From: Parendozoicomonas haliclonae | GTDB taxonomy: Bacteria > Pseudomonadota > Gammaproteobacteria > Pseudomonadales > Endozoicomonadaceae | DNA: 64,000 nucleotides | Reading direction: 5' to 3' | Assembly (NCBI RefSeq): GCF_900174585.1 | Contig: NZ_FWPT01000004.1 | Location: forward strand, 248,001-312,000 | In this document: one piece after another, positions 1-9,783 of the stretch | Layout of the letters: every line of letters begins with the position of its first letter | Numbering within the stretch: the first letter of the stretch is position 1 | The notes under the pieces: model-generated | Databases searched by the model: none | What the model saw: only the letters and a program-made list of their open reading frames with translations | Told to the model about the DNA's origin: nothing | Position numbers and translations under genes: made by a program

Positions 1-354
1 GCCATCCACCAGATCATTCATACGGTTCAGACTGCGCAGCAGGGTAGACTTACCGCAACCGGATGGTCCGATAAAAGCCGTCACGCGCTTTTTCGGGATT
101 GGCATATTGATGCCGAACAGCGCCTGCTTTTCACCGTAGTAGAGGTCCAGCCCACGAATATCCAGACAGGTTTCTTCCTGTTCCAGACGCATCTTTGTTC
201 GACCACGACCCAGCTCATTCATGCTGATACCGTGAGTACGGGCTTCTGTATTCTTCTCTTGTGCGCTGGTCTCACTCTGAGCCATATCTGTTGCTTCCGA
301 ATGCTCTTCCCGGTCCAGGGCTTCCGTCTCGTTCAAAGCGATTGCTTCGCTCAT
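1..354 (-). CDS. pstB: Phosphate ABC transporter ATP-binding protein PstB (3' part outside window)
   Basis: This is the first 118 codons of the ATPase that powers high-affinity phosphate import with PstS, PstC and PstA at the inner membrane. A Walker A motif GPSGCGKST is visible around residues 95-103, followed by [11 protein letters not shown], which is typical of PstB. The ATG at 354 gives an acidic, Glu/Ser/Thr-rich N-terminal extension of about 55 residues before the ABC domain begins near [11 protein letters not shown]; PstB proteins are usually shorter, so an internal Met (for example MNELGRGR) could be the true start. It lies about 100 bp downstream of pstA on the same strand and is probably the third gene of a pstC-pstA-pstB operon. 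The signature and Walker B motifs lie beyond the window edge. Confidence 0.93.
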   Translation of the reverse strand, partial: MSEAIALNETEALDREEHSEATDMAQSETSAQEKNTEARTHGISMNELGRGRTKMRLEQEETCLDIRGLDLYYGEKQALFGINMPIPKKRVTAFIGPSGCGKSTLLRSLNRMNDLVDG

Positions 355-457
355 AGTCAGTCTTCCTGTCAGATTCTGTGTTGGCAGAGTACTTATGTCC
401 ACACTTACTCAGTAACTGCCGTCCAATTTCTATTTCTGTCTCTAATAGCTTGCAGCT

Positions 458-2122
458 TTAAACTTCTAAGGCCTTGTACTTCTCACGCAGGTGATTCCGG
501 ATCGCTACTGCGGAAAGGTTCAAAACGGCAATAACAACCACCAGCAGCAGGGCGGTGGCATAAACCAGCGGCCGTGCGGCTTCAACGTTCGGGCTTTGGA
601 AACCTACGTCGTAAATATGGAAGCCAAGGTGCATAAATTTCTGGTCGAGGTGCAGGAATGGATAGTTACCATCCAGCGGCAGGCTTGGCGCCAGCTTCAC
701 CACACCCACCAGCATCAGAGGAGCAACCTCACCTGCTGCACGGGCAACCGCCAGGATCAAGCCGGTCATCATCGCCGGGCTGGCCATTGGCAGAACCACA
801 CGCCACAGGGTTTCTGCTTTAGTGGCACCGAGAGCCAGACTGCCTTCACGAACAGACTTGGGAATACGGGAGAGCCCTTCTTCCGTGGCAACAATAACCA
901 CCGGCAAGGTCAGCAGCGCCAGCGTCAATGAAGCCCACATCAAACCAGGAGTACCAAACGTTGGAGCAGGCAAGGCTTCCGGGAAGAACAGAGCATCCAT
1001 CTGTCCGCCTAAGAAATAAACAAAGAAACCCAGGCCAAATACGCCATATACAATGGAAGGCACACCGGCGAGGTTATTCACAGCGATACGAATGACCCGA
1101 GTCGTGAAACCCTGCTTGGCATACTCACGCAGATAGACGGCTGCAATCACACCAAACGGCGTCACGATGACCGACATAATCAGTACCATCATTACCGTAC
1201 CGAAAATGGCCGGGAAGATACCGCCTTCGGTATTGGCTTCACGGGGGTCGTCAGCTACAAACTCCCAGATCTTGCTGCCGTAGAAAGCGATCTTGCCGCC
1301 CAGTCCCATGGCATTGGGCTGATAGGCTCGCACAATTTTGGAAACATTAATTTCTACGGCCTGACCGGAAACCGTCTCGGCAACAACGGTATCGCGAGTA
1401 AACGACACATAAAGCTCACCAAGGGATTTTTCCAGAACCTGATAAGCAGCGTTCAACTCGGCACGTTGGGCTTCGATATCCGCCAGAGCAACTGGAGTCG
1501 CTTCGCCTTTCAATTCCAGTCCACGCTGTTGCAGACGCAAACGCTCCAGTTTGCTGTTAATCGCACCGATATCCTTCTTCTCGATTTTGTAGATATCGTT
1601 ATGGATGGTCAGTGCACGTTCGATGCTGGCATTCAACGCATCCCAGGCTTCAGAACCTGTGGCGACAACCGCACCATTGTGGCGAACTTCTTTAACGAAG
1701 CCGTAGAAGTTACCCCACTCACGACGCTCCAGAGCGATTGCATCTTCCGGGTACTGAATGTTGTCCAGCCATGGCTCAATAATCCAGGCGAAGTCGCTAC
1801 CACTGACATCACGGTTGCCGACCTTGAGCAGCTGACGGGTCACCAGATCCTGTTCTTCAAAGCCCTGAATACCGGCATCACGCAGTCGCTGGGTGGGAAT
1901 CTCTTCCTCGTCGGCAAACTGCCCCATTACCACCTGAGTGCTTTGACCAGGAACCTGATACTGTGCAGTCATAATGCTGGCCGGCCAGAAGTGTCCCAGA
2001 CCACGCACCGCGATCAGAGCCAGCAGACCAACGACCATCACCACACTGATGGATACCGCTCCCGCATTCATCCATACCCACGGGGAACCACTTTTAAACC
2101 AGCTTTTGACAGTTATTTTCAT
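458..2122 (-). CDS. pstA: Phosphate ABC transporter permease PstA, long form
   Basis: Inner-membrane permease subunit of the Pst phosphate importer. At 554 aa it is nearly twice the length of E. coli PstA. A transmembrane segment near residues 20-40 is followed by about 250 extracytoplasmic residues containing a helical stretch (around EKKDIGAINSKLERLRLQQR), then the five- to six-helix permease core in the last 250 residues. The EAA-type loop that contacts the ATPase is visible as REGSLALGATKAETLWR. Long PstA and PstC forms are known in marine gammaproteobacteria and Pseudomonas. The gene starts 33 bp after pstC and is presumably cotranscribed with it from the PHO-box promoter upstream of pstC. 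Confidence 0.93.
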   Translation of the reverse strand: MKITVKSWFKSGSPWVWMNAGAVSISVVMVVGLLALIAVRGLGHFWPASIMTAQYQVPGQSTQVVMGQFADEEEIPTQRLRDAGIQGFEEQDLVTRQLLKVGNRDVSGSDFAWIIEPWLDNIQYPEDAIALERREWGNFYGFVKEVRHNGAVVATGSEAWDALNASIERALTIHNDIYKIEKKDIGAINSKLERLRLQQRGLELKGEATPVALADIEAQRAELNAAYQVLEKSLGELYVSFTRDTVVAETVSGQAVEINVSKIVRAYQPNAMGLGGKIAFYGSKIWEFVADDPREANTEGGIFPAIFGTVMMVLIMSVIVTPFGVIAAVYLREYAKQGFTTRVIRIAVNNLAGVPSIVYGVFGLGFFVYFLGGQMDALFFPEALPAPTFGTPGLMWASLTLALLTLPVVIVATEEGLSRIPKSVREGSLALGATKAETLWRVVLPMASPAMMTGLILAVARAAGEVAPLMLVGVVKLAPSLPLDGNYPFLHLDQKFMHLGFHIYDVGFQSPNVEAARPLVYATALLLVVVIAVLNLSAVAIRNHLREKYKALEV

Positions 2123-2155
2123 ATCGTTTTACCGTCGTTCATTTCCGCCGCAGGG

Positions 2156-4420
2156 TTAGAGTGAGCTGTACTTCTGACGCAGTCTGTGACGCACCAGCTC
2201 AGCCAGCGTGTTGACCACGAATGTGAAGATAAACAGCACCAGAGCCGCCAGGAACAGGATGCGATAGTGAGAGCTGCCCACCTCGGATTCCGGCATTTCT
2301 ACAGCGATGTTGGCTGCGAGAGTCCGCATGCCTTCAAAAATATTGGCGTCCATTATCGGCGTGTTACCCGTCGCCATCAGTACGATCATGGTTTCACCGA
2401 CCGCACGGCCCATACCGATCATTACGGCGGAGAAAATACCAGGGCTGGCAGTAAGCAGAACCACTTTGGTCAGGGTCTGCCATGGTGTTGCGCCCAGTGC
2501 GAGAGAGCCGTAACTCAGATGCTTGGGTACGCTAAAGATGGCGTCTTCTGCGATGGAGAAGATGGTTGGAATAACTGCAAAGCCCATCGCCAGACCAACC
2601 ACCAGAGCATTACGCTGGTCGTAACTGATACCCAGATCCTTGGTAATCCAGGAACGCATATCACCACCGAAGAACACGCCTTCCAGCGAGCCACTGATCG
2701 CCAGACAGATCCAGGCCACCAGAATCACCACCGGGATCAAAAGGCCCGCCTGCCATCCTTCGGGAACAACAGTGCGTACATTCAGAGGCAACCGATCCCA
2801 GATAAAGGCAAACAACAGAATCCCAAACGGCATCAGCAGTAGCAGACTGAAGATGGCCGGGAGGTTGTTTTCCACAAACGGTGCCAGCCAAAGACCCGCC
2901 AGGAAGCCGAGGATTACTGTTGGCAAAGCTTCCATCAGTTCAATTACCGGCTTCACCTTGCGGCGCATGGCTGGAGCCATAAAGTAGGCGGTGTAGATCG
3001 CACCACAAATTGCCAATGGCGCCGCCAGCAGCATGGCGTAGAACGCAGCCTTCAGGGTTCCGAAAGCCAGGGGCATCAGGCTCAGCTTGGGTTCAAAGTC
3101 ATTGTTTGAAGCAGAAGACTGCCAGATATATTCCGGCTCATCGTAAGACTCGTACCAGACCTCATCCCACAGAGCGCTCCAGGACACTTCCGGGTGCTCG
3201 TTTTCCACACTCCAAAGGTGCATCTGATTCCCCGTACCAAGCACTAGAGCATCTGCTCGCGGAGCCAGACCGGCCTGATCAACAACACCTTCAGTTACGG
3301 ACAGAGTCATAACCTGACGGCTGGCCGTGGTGTTATAAAGACCCAGAACACCCTCAGCATCGAGCGCCAGAAAACCCTTACGACGATGTTCCGGGATAAT
3401 ACGGGTAATAGCAGCATCGCCCTGTTGAAAGCTGCGAATCTCGGTCAGCTCATCTTCACCGGCAGCGTTTGTAGCCATAAACCACTGACTGATACGACCA
3501 TTGCTGTCACCAGCCAGAAGGGAAATACCACCCAGCAGAAGCTGAAGCTCGGTCACTTCATTCTTGCCGGCTGTCAGAGCATAGGACTTCTCGACAAAAG
3601 GCTGGCCGCTGCGAATATCAATCTGAGTCAGCGTGTCGGTGCCAGAAAGCACATACAGCCAGTTGAGATCAGGTTCCAAAAGCAGGCTTCTTGCGGCAGC
3701 ACCGGAGAAAGGCAGTGAAACCTCTTCCCGCTCAAGGGTTATCTCTTCGGTGAGGAAATCCTCTTCCTTGAGAAAACGAACCATAAACAGGTCGGAGCCG
3801 CTGGCCCCCGCCACAATCAGCTGTTCTTCCGCATCACGTACCGCAACCTTATCCAGTGATGCGCCCGCCTCAAGAACAATAGGCTCTTCACCGTAAGGGA
3901 AGGTCAGCAGCGGTGTAATCAAACGCTGATCATTGGGCCAGGTGATGCGGTACTCATGTTTGAAAACAATAACTGAGCCATTGGAAAGGCCAGCAATCAT
4001 CATATTGTTTCCGGCAGCCATTGGCGCTGCGGACGTTACTGTCACACCGGGCTCTACCGGCAACGCGATAGTTTTCCGAATCGCGCCATCTTCCGTATTG
4101 AAGAAAACAGCTTCACCGGCACTGGAAACCTGCATGCCGATTTCGGCCTGTTCCTCCATCGTCACATAGAGGCTGTTGGCAGAGGCCACAGGCATGTTAT
4201 AGCTGCGCTCAAGCTCCACTTCAGGAGACTGAAACAATGGCATCACTTCGTAGAGAAGATAGAAAAAGATCAACAGAATGGCGGCAATAACGCCAAGCCC
4301 GCCAGTGGCAATGCCATAGCGGGCCGTCTTATCTTTTATTTTTCTGACATTGCGGTAGCGCAGGACCGCCGGGGTATCGAAGTTAACGCCCGGAGCTGAC
4401 TGAATGCTTTGTTCACTCAT
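2156..4420 (-). CDS. pstC: Phosphate ABC transporter permease PstC, long form
   Basis: Second inner-membrane permease of the Pst system, 754 aa against about 320 in E. coli. One transmembrane helix near residues 40-60 is followed by about 350 extracytoplasmic residues rich in short beta-like repeats (VASANSLYVTMEE, NGSVIVFKHEY, LLAGDSNGRISQWFM), suggestive of a WD40-like or propeller domain. The permease core occupies the C-terminal 300 residues and carries the EAA-type loop SYGSLALGATPWQTLTK. It is the first gene of the pstCAB run, with a PHO-box-like double repeat about 80 bp upstream of its ATG. The propeller reading is inference from repeat character only. Confidence 0.93.
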   Translation of the reverse strand: MSEQSIQSAPGVNFDTPAVLRYRNVRKIKDKTARYGIATGGLGVIAAILLIFFYLLYEVMPLFQSPEVELERSYNMPVASANSLYVTMEEQAEIGMQVSSAGEAVFFNTEDGAIRKTIALPVEPGVTVTSAAPMAAGNNMMIAGLSNGSVIVFKHEYRITWPNDQRLITPLLTFPYGEEPIVLEAGASLDKVAVRDAEEQLIVAGASGSDLFMVRFLKEEDFLTEEITLEREEVSLPFSGAAARSLLLEPDLNWLYVLSGTDTLTQIDIRSGQPFVEKSYALTAGKNEVTELQLLLGGISLLAGDSNGRISQWFMATNAAGEDELTEIRSFQQGDAAITRIIPEHRRKGFLALDAEGVLGLYNTTASRQVMTLSVTEGVVDQAGLAPRADALVLGTGNQMHLWSVENEHPEVSWSALWDEVWYESYDEPEYIWQSSASNNDFEPKLSLMPLAFGTLKAAFYAMLLAAPLAICGAIYTAYFMAPAMRRKVKPVIELMEALPTVILGFLAGLWLAPFVENNLPAIFSLLLLMPFGILLFAFIWDRLPLNVRTVVPEGWQAGLLIPVVILVAWICLAISGSLEGVFFGGDMRSWITKDLGISYDQRNALVVGLAMGFAVIPTIFSIAEDAIFSVPKHLSYGSLALGATPWQTLTKVVLLTASPGIFSAVMIGMGRAVGETMIVLMATGNTPIMDANIFEGMRTLAANIAVEMPESEVGSSHYRILFLAALVLFIFTFVVNTLAELVRHRLRQKYSSL

Positions 4421-4793
4421 GCTGCTCGTTCAAACCCTGATTTTGTAATGCGTTATAGGAATGAAACTCCCTTATATGAGCGAACCTTAAACTCCTTTTA
4501 TGACAGTTAAGTTACAGAATTGTCATATTTTTGAGTCTTCCGTATTTCACATAATCTCTTGGCCTCAATAACACACCTGTAACTTCATCTGACTTTCTGA
4601 AGCTTGCTCAAGAACCTCTGCATCAAAAGCAGTCTAAACAAGCCAGATATCCCTTAACTCGAGCAGTTTTTAGGAAAGTACCAGGAAAAACTCTGCTCCA
4701 ATGGATCTCGGGCCAGCCGGTTAAATAGGAAGTGTGTCCTTAAATGGCAGAGACTCAAATCCACACTGATTTATTTGATAGGAGGAAGTGAAA
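4421..4793. other. Intergenic region between divergent pstC and an unknown gene
   Basis: About 370 bp without a convincing ORF. The left part holds the PHO box of pstC. The right part ends in a strong ribosome-binding site GGAGG (4781-4785) for the plus-strand gene. No other clear element was seen between. Confidence 0.6.
4500..4517 (-). promoter_or_regulatory. PHO box (PhoB site) upstream of pstC
   Basis: Read on the minus strand, CTGTAACTTAACTGTCAT is two 7-bp direct repeats (CTGTAAC, CTGTCAT) separated by 4 bp, the layout of the PhoB consensus CTGTCAT-N4-CTGTCAT. It sits about 80 bp upstream of the pstC ATG, a sensible activator position for phosphate-starvation induction of pstCAB. Confidence 0.75.
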
Positions 4794-5690
4794 ATGGATG
4801 ATCGTGTTCACTTTAGATCCACTCCAACAGGTGCAACTGTGGATCTGGATAGCAAGAAAACCATGACCGACGGAAACTGGCAAGGCTCACACGTTGCAGC
4901 TACGCGACGTCCTCCTATACAAATACCACCCGCGCCGACTCGTACAAAGGATGAAACAACACCTCTACCAGAACGCAAAACTGAAAATGATAAAGGGATC
5001 GATGTTCACTCAGCATTGAGTGCGGCACGCCGTTCAGCCGTAGACAACCTGTATGAAGTAAGATGCTCAATTGCCAATGCATTCTTTATTTATGCCGAGG
5101 AGACACCTAAGCATCTCCCCTCAGAGGGCGTTGACATACCTCTCTCTGTGATTTCAATAAACGGCGAGGCTGTGATCAGAACCAAATCGTCAAAGCCTCT
5201 CACAGAAAATTTCAAGCGGTACTACTGGTTATCAACCACTGCCACTCGCCATAAGCTTCGCCAACTCTGCAGTACACCGTACATATCAGAAGCTGTTAAG
5301 TCCGCATCATCACTGGTGTGCAGCTGGATTGCCGAGCCCCTGCAAAGTCTTAACGGCAAATTCAGGCTTTCTTTTGACGTTGAGAGCATTGATATCACAG
5401 GTGACGATGAGTCAAATGAAGTCAAAGTGCATTATGAGCTGAAATACACGCCCTCCATTATCAGCCAAGACCAAAAGTACCCTCTCTTTGACAATATGGA
5501 TGTCACCATGAAAGCTGTGGTGACTTTGATCGACGGTCACCCTATCAAGGAACCTGCATTTCTGAAAATCAATACAAAATCACTGCTTTTACCAAAGCCT
5601 CAGTTCCCGAGCCAAGATCCAAAAACTGAGACAAATACTGAGGATGATCCAGATCTATTTGTGGATGATTTAATTCAACTGGACGACTGA
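4794..5690 (+). CDS. Unknown protein, first of two tandem paralogs inserted in the pst locus
   Basis: Encodes 298 aa from ATG 4794, which I prefer over the in-frame GTG at 4788 because the GGAGG ribosome-binding site at 4781-4785 is 8 nt from the ATG but only 2 nt from the GTG. No signal peptide or membrane helix is visible. The first 70 residues are polar and Pro/Thr-rich. The central part (roughly residues 140-255) shares a pattern with the next gene: a YISEAVKSA helix, LNGKFRLSFDVESIDITGD, then a YELKYTP strand. The C-terminus is acidic (DDPDLFVDDLIQLDD). I do not recognise the family. It is likely cotranscribed with the following gene 10 bp downstream. Its position on the opposite strand between pstC and pstS suggests insertion of a cargo pair; a role in phosphate uptake is not shown. 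Confidence 0.8.
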   Translation: MDDRVHFRSTPTGATVDLDSKKTMTDGNWQGSHVAATRRPPIQIPPAPTRTKDETTPLPERKTENDKGIDVHSALSAARRSAVDNLYEVRCSIANAFFIYAEETPKHLPSEGVDIPLSVISINGEAVIRTKSSKPLTENFKRYYWLSTTATRHKLRQLCSTPYISEAVKSASSLVCSWIAEPLQSLNGKFRLSFDVESIDITGDDESNEVKVHYELKYTPSIISQDQKYPLFDNMDVTMKAVVTLIDGHPIKEPAFLKINTKSLLLPKPQFPSQDPKTETNTEDDPDLFVDDLIQLDD

Positions 5691-5700
5691 GGCATCCGTT

Positions 5701-6729
5701 ATGACATCACCCGTTCAATCACGAACGCCCTCGCCCTTTGAGGTTATCGAGATTAAACCGGTGCCAACTCCGGATACCTCAACAACAACGTTCGCCGGTC
5801 TTGATGTGTCGGTCGAAGACCCAGAGCATTTACTGCCTGGTCTGATTCCTGTTCCGCAAGACGTTCCGCCCCTGCAGCTTTCCAGCAGCGACCGTCACTG
5901 TGAAGTGATTCCCAAGAAGATAAAGCAGCTCTCTGTGGATACTTCGGAGTTATCTGTTGAGGCTGCGGTTGAAGAGGCTGGCTCTCAGTTTAAAAAGGAT
6001 CTGCCAGAGAATCTGGACATATTGCAGGATGCTTTCAGCTATAAAGCCCTCAACCTGTATCAAGACTGTGACACTAAATATGCTGAAGACGAAAAGCACT
6101 ATCCCTATTTACACGCCATAAAGATCAAAGGCGCTCCACTGCAAAAAGAAGAGGGATCTGTCTGGGGGTTATTCAAAGAGACCTTGAGAGGAGGGGTATT
6201 CGGCAACAATCTCAATCATCATTTTCCTGGCATACCCATGCCCACACGGGAATTTATTATGTTGCTTGCCTCCAGGGAGTATCTGACAGGAGCACTTCGC
6301 GCACTGACTCCTGCTATCAGCAACCAGATCGAGATGATCAAACCCGGTATCGAAGGGCGAGTCAGCACATCACTGCATGTTCAGGAGATCTTGATTGATG
6401 GCGATCCAACGAACTTCCACTTCACCATTCAATACCAGATCGCCTATTGGCCCAAGTTTTTGTATCAGAATAAACAAGTTGCCATTTTTCGTAAAAACCC
6501 GCCTCTTCTGACCTGTAAATTGGATGTTCAGACCCAGAGGCCAGTGGGAGAAAAAATACAGTTCCCGGCCCAGGTAGAAATTGCTATGGAGATGGGAGAG
6601 CTAAAAGCAACTCCTGAGCCGGTGAAGAAATCTGCCGATCTCGATGAGGACCTGCAAGACTCTCAAACCAAACAAGAATCTCCCGATCGTCAGGAGAGTT
6701 ATTACGACATCAACTTCTATCCGCTCTAA
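5701..6729 (+). CDS. Unknown protein, second of two tandem paralogs inserted in the pst locus
   Basis: Encodes 342 aa with no signal peptide or membrane helix. The region from about residue 190 to 290 (SREYLTGALRALTPAISNQI, then GRVSTSLHVQEILIDGD and IQYQIAYWP) aligns by eye with the upstream neighbour, so the two look like diverged duplicates with different N-termini. The N-terminal 100 residues are Pro/Thr/Val-rich and probably disordered, and the tail is Asp/Glu/Gln-rich. It follows the first paralog by 10 bp, and a hairpin at 6747-6771 ends the unit. The family is unrecognised; soluble cytoplasmic or secreted-without-signal roles are both open. Confidence 0.8.
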   Translation: MTSPVQSRTPSPFEVIEIKPVPTPDTSTTTFAGLDVSVEDPEHLLPGLIPVPQDVPPLQLSSSDRHCEVIPKKIKQLSVDTSELSVEAAVEEAGSQFKKDLPENLDILQDAFSYKALNLYQDCDTKYAEDEKHYPYLHAIKIKGAPLQKEEGSVWGLFKETLRGGVFGNNLNHHFPGIPMPTREFIMLLASREYLTGALRALTPAISNQIEMIKPGIEGRVSTSLHVQEILIDGDPTNFHFTIQYQIAYWPKFLYQNKQVAIFRKNPPLLTCKLDVQTQRPVGEKIQFPAQVEIAMEMGELKATPEPVKKSADLDEDLQDSQTKQESPDRQESYYDINFYPL

Positions 6730-6746
6730 CCATCCAATCTAACGCA

Positions 6747-6771
6747 AAAACCCGGCACAAGGCCGGGTTTT
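6747..6771. terminator. Bidirectional terminator between the unknown gene pair and pstS
   Basis: Stem AAAACCCGGC with a 5-nt loop and GCCGGGTTTT lies between two converging genes. The A-run and T-run flanking the GC stem allow it to act in both directions. Confidence 0.8.
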
Positions 6772-6790
6772 CAGGGCTCTAACTTTTCAA

Positions 6791-7786
6791 TTAGAGGCCA
6801 AGTGCAGCCAGCTGCTTGTCAACAACCTTGGAAGGCAGAGGGATGTAACCATCCTTAACGACTACTTCCTGACCCTGCTGAGAAAGAACCATTTTCAGGA
6901 ACTCACGCTCGATTGGCGCCAGCGGCTTGTTAGGCTGCTTATTCACGTAAACATACAGGAAACGGGACAGTGGGTAGCTGCCGTTTACCGCATTGTTCGG
7001 GTTAGCTTCTACGAAGGCCTGACCGGCTTTCTTGGCCAGAGGTACAGTACGTACGCTGGAAGTCTTGTAGCCGATACCGGAGTAACCAATGCCGTTCAGG
7101 GACGCGGATACAGACTGAACAACAGAAGCAGAACCTGGCTGCTCGTTTACGTTGTTTTTGTAGTCACCCTTACAGAGAGCTTTCTTCTTGAAGTAACCGT
7201 AGGTGCCGGATACAGAGTTACGGCCGTACAGCTGGATATCACGGCCAGCCCAGGAACCGCTCAGGCCAGTGTCGCCCCAGTTGTTGATCTTCTTGTCGCC
7301 GCCACACTTCAGCGTGGAGGAGAAGATTGCATCAACCTGAGCCATGGTCAGACCTTTAACAGGGTTATCCTTGTTAACGAATACGGCCAGAGCATCGATA
7401 GCAACAGGAACGGCAGTCGGCTTGTAGCCAAACTTCTTCTCGAACGCAGCCAGTTCCTTATCCTTCATCTTACGGCTCATAGGGCCGAGGTTAGAAGTTC
7501 CTTCAGTCAGGGCAGGAGGCGCAGTAGAAGAACCGGCAGCCTGAATCTGGATGTTCACGTTAGGGTAAGTGCGCTTGAAGTCTTCAGCCCACAGAGTCAT
7601 CAGGTTGGCGAGAGTATCGGAACCAACGCTGGACAGGTTACCGGAAACGCCACTGGCCTTGGTGTAAGCCGGGATTTCGGCATCAACCTTGTTGCTGGCC
7701 TGGGCAGTGAAGGAAACACTGGCGGCGGCCAGAGTCAGAGCAGTCGCCACTCTTTTAAAAGAGAAAGGGTTAGTCTTTATCATCAT
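6791..7786 (-). CDS. pstS: Phosphate-binding protein PstS
   Basis: Periplasmic phosphate receptor of the Pst importer, 331 aa. A Sec signal peptide is visible (basic start [12 protein letters not shown], hydrophobic core, likely cleavage after FTAQA near residue 30). The mature protein has the PstS-type phosphate-loop region [12 protein letters not shown] and, later, [12 protein letters not shown], which line the anion site in this family. The closest architecture is the Pseudomonas/Vibrio type, shorter than the E. coli protein by only a few residues. It is separated from pstC by two plus-strand genes and has its own PHO-box promoter, so it is probably transcribed as a single gene. Confidence 0.95.
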   Translation of the reverse strand: MMIKTNPFSFKRVATALTLAAASVSFTAQASNKVDAEIPAYTKASGVSGNLSSVGSDTLANLMTLWAEDFKRTYPNVNIQIQAAGSSTAPPALTEGTSNLGPMSRKMKDKELAAFEKKFGYKPTAVPVAIDALAVFVNKDNPVKGLTMAQVDAIFSSTLKCGGDKKINNWGDTGLSGSWAGRDIQLYGRNSVSGTYGYFKKKALCKGDYKNNVNEQPGSASVVQSVSASLNGIGYSGIGYKTSSVRTVPLAKKAGQAFVEANPNNAVNGSYPLSRFLYVYVNKQPNKPLAPIEREFLKMVLSQQGQEVVVKDGYIPLPSKVVDKQLAALGL

Positions 7787-7885
7787 AAGCTCCCTGTGTA
7801 TTTATCTTTTCCCGGTGCTTTAAGGGGGCAAGCCACTTAATCACCGATCTGAACTTCTTGGACGATGACAGTATCCGTGGCGCTT

Positions 7886-7914
7886 ATGACAATTCTATGA
7901 ATAGATTGTTACAG
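7886..7914 (-). promoter_or_regulatory. PHO box array upstream of pstS
   Basis: On the minus strand there are three 7-bp units, CTGTAAC, TATTCAT and TTGTCAT, each separated by 4 bp, giving the 11-bp period of PhoB sites. The array lies 100-130 bp upstream of the pstS ATG. A further isolated CTGTCAT is at 7865-7871, 14 bp further in. Confidence 0.75.
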
Positions 7915-7926
7915 ATTTACTACACG

Positions 7927-9783
7927 CTATTTTCTCCTGTACATCGAGGGAACAAGGGTAGGAACCATATGTGTTGTCAGCTTCATCAAATCGGCATCTT
8001 CAAACAGCAATGTCTGTACGGGAGCCGCCCTTGAAGGTGTAAGTGAGTGGCTTGAATACCCACATGCTGTCAGACAGATCGGCTCAATGTCTGCCATCAA
8101 CAACTGCAGTTTTCTGCTCGCTTCACTTACATCGAATATTTTATCAACAGCCTGCACGGTAGAGAGTGCCATTTTGGTCATATCCTTACTGAGCTGAATC
8201 CGGCTCGGCCTTGTTGCCGATGGCAGGGCCATGGAGTGTGCCACCTGCTGTCGGGTCAGCATCGTATGGGCGATCGGCCACTGGCTGGTCAGGTAGTCAA
8301 AGTAGAGTCCGTCTGTAATGCTGTGAGAAGCATGGGCCAGCCATTCAAATATACCGGCGGCAGGACGCCTCAGCCGCTTGAGTTCATTCAGAGTGGTATC
8401 AACCATATAAAGAGCCATTGGCGCTTCCAACAGCATCATCAAAGCTTCAGCAGCCTCGGTTTCCGAGCCGGATTGCGCCAAGGCGTTCAGCTCATTGAAT
8501 ATTTTGACGACCATGAGATCCAAATCATTGGTCACACTTTCGGTGTCGTGCACTTCCAGCAACTTCTCATAATAGGTATCGGCTTCTTTAAAGCTTTCTG
8601 GTCTTACTCCCGGGAAGAAGGGCCGTGTCAATTTGTAAACAAAAGGCCGTTGTCTTATCAAAGCATGTTCGAGGGCTGCCGCCATCAAGTGAAAATCCAG
8701 AACTACGCCTGAGCCCTCATACACATTTTCAATATATGTCTGTAATGCTCTGGTGAGATCAGGCCAGTCTGCGGAACGGCTTTTCATGTAGGCGGGCAGC
8801 CCAAGCAATTCTTCGGGAGACATCTTTGAGGATGAGCCATGCCCTTTTTTATGCATCTTCCTGTTAAACAATAACCACCACTCCCGGTGCTTGTTGTCCT
8901 GCGCCATGATTTTGATAATGGCATCACTCACCGGTAACTCTGCGGCAAAGGAAATCTGCTTATTGGTCGTGTTCAAGGGAGTCAGTTGTAGAAACAACTC
9001 TGGCCCCCGATAGCGCAACAGGCTGAGGAGCACATTAAATATCTGGGCAAGGCTGCCAATACTCTCTGACTCGTATGTCCCCGGAATTTTACGTTTGTAC
9101 ATAACATGATCAGTACGCCGCCAGAGATCCTCACTGTTCTCTCTCAATGTGCCATCGGGCTTAAAAATCGTTCCCCAGAATATGCTCAGAAGATCGAGAG
9201 TCATCTTCCGATCACCAGCAGTTGATAGAATCTCCAAACACAGCGAAGCGACTAACTTTCGGACGAAGTTCTGCCTCTTTTCCAGCGGAACACCTTCAGC
9301 CTTCTTGGATTTTAAAAACATCTCCAAGCCTGTGAGCCCTCGTCTGTTCAGCTTTTGTGATGCCAGATTGTCAGGCGTGTTGATAATGCGTCCGTCCTGC
9401 TCAATAGTGCTGGCAACTTCCGGATACTTTTTCCGGAATGCGTCCTGATTCAGGACAATCACATCCAATGCCTGAGCATCGCCCGCCAATGACATATACA
9501 CACTCTGACCAGCCTTGCGATCAGGGCTCGCGTAAATGCTCATGGTTTGCATAAGGGAATCCATAACCTGATTCTTCACGCTCACAGAAGCCAGTTCTGC
9601 GGTTGGAATATCCTTTTTTAACTGCAGACTTGTTAGAGTGGCATCTTCCGGAGAGTCGTTGTCGGACCAGGCTTTAAGCAGATCAACATCATCCTCGTCA
9701 TCCTCATTCCACATGGCAGGAGCGGGGATACTGAGCCCCAGAAACAAGGTCATAATCAGAAATGCGAAGAAGCGTTGAGTCAT
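7927..9783 (-). CDS. Exported protein of unknown function (618 aa)
   Basis: A Sec signal peptide is clear (MTQRF, hydrophobic FFAFLIMTLFLGLSIPAP, likely cleavage after PAPA), followed at once by a very acidic patch (WNEDDEDDVD). The rest is mostly predicted helical, with no transmembrane segment, no repeats and few cysteines. I recognise no domain or catalytic motif. It is transcribed divergently from the exported kinase-like gene, and the 150 bp between the two ATGs probably holds both promoters; the pairing suggests related function. Its 3' end is close to the pstS promoter region, leaving little room for a terminator. Confidence 0.8.
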   Translation of the reverse strand: MTQRFFAFLIMTLFLGLSIPAPAMWNEDDEDDVDLLKAWSDNDSPEDATLTSLQLKKDIPTAELASVSVKNQVMDSLMQTMSIYASPDRKAGQSVYMSLAGDAQALDVIVLNQDAFRKKYPEVASTIEQDGRIINTPDNLASQKLNRRGLTGLEMFLKSKKAEGVPLEKRQNFVRKLVASLCLEILSTAGDRKMTLDLLSIFWGTIFKPDGTLRENSEDLWRRTDHVMYKRKIPGTYESESIGSLAQIFNVLLSLLRYRGPELFLQLTPLNTTNKQISFAAELPVSDAIIKIMAQDNKHREWWLLFNRKMHKKGHGSSSKMSPEELLGLPAYMKSRSADWPDLTRALQTYIENVYEGSGVVLDFHLMAAALEHALIRQRPFVYKLTRPFFPGVRPESFKEADTYYEKLLEVHDTESVTNDLDLMVVKIFNELNALAQSGSETEAAEALMMLLEAPMALYMVDTTLNELKRLRRPAAGIFEWLAHASHSITDGLYFDYLTSQWPIAHTMLTRQQVAHSMALPSATRPSRIQLSKDMTKMALSTVQAVDKIFDVSEASRKLQLLMADIEPICLTACGYSSHSLTPSRAAPVQTLLFEDADLMKLTTHMVPTLVPSMYRRK

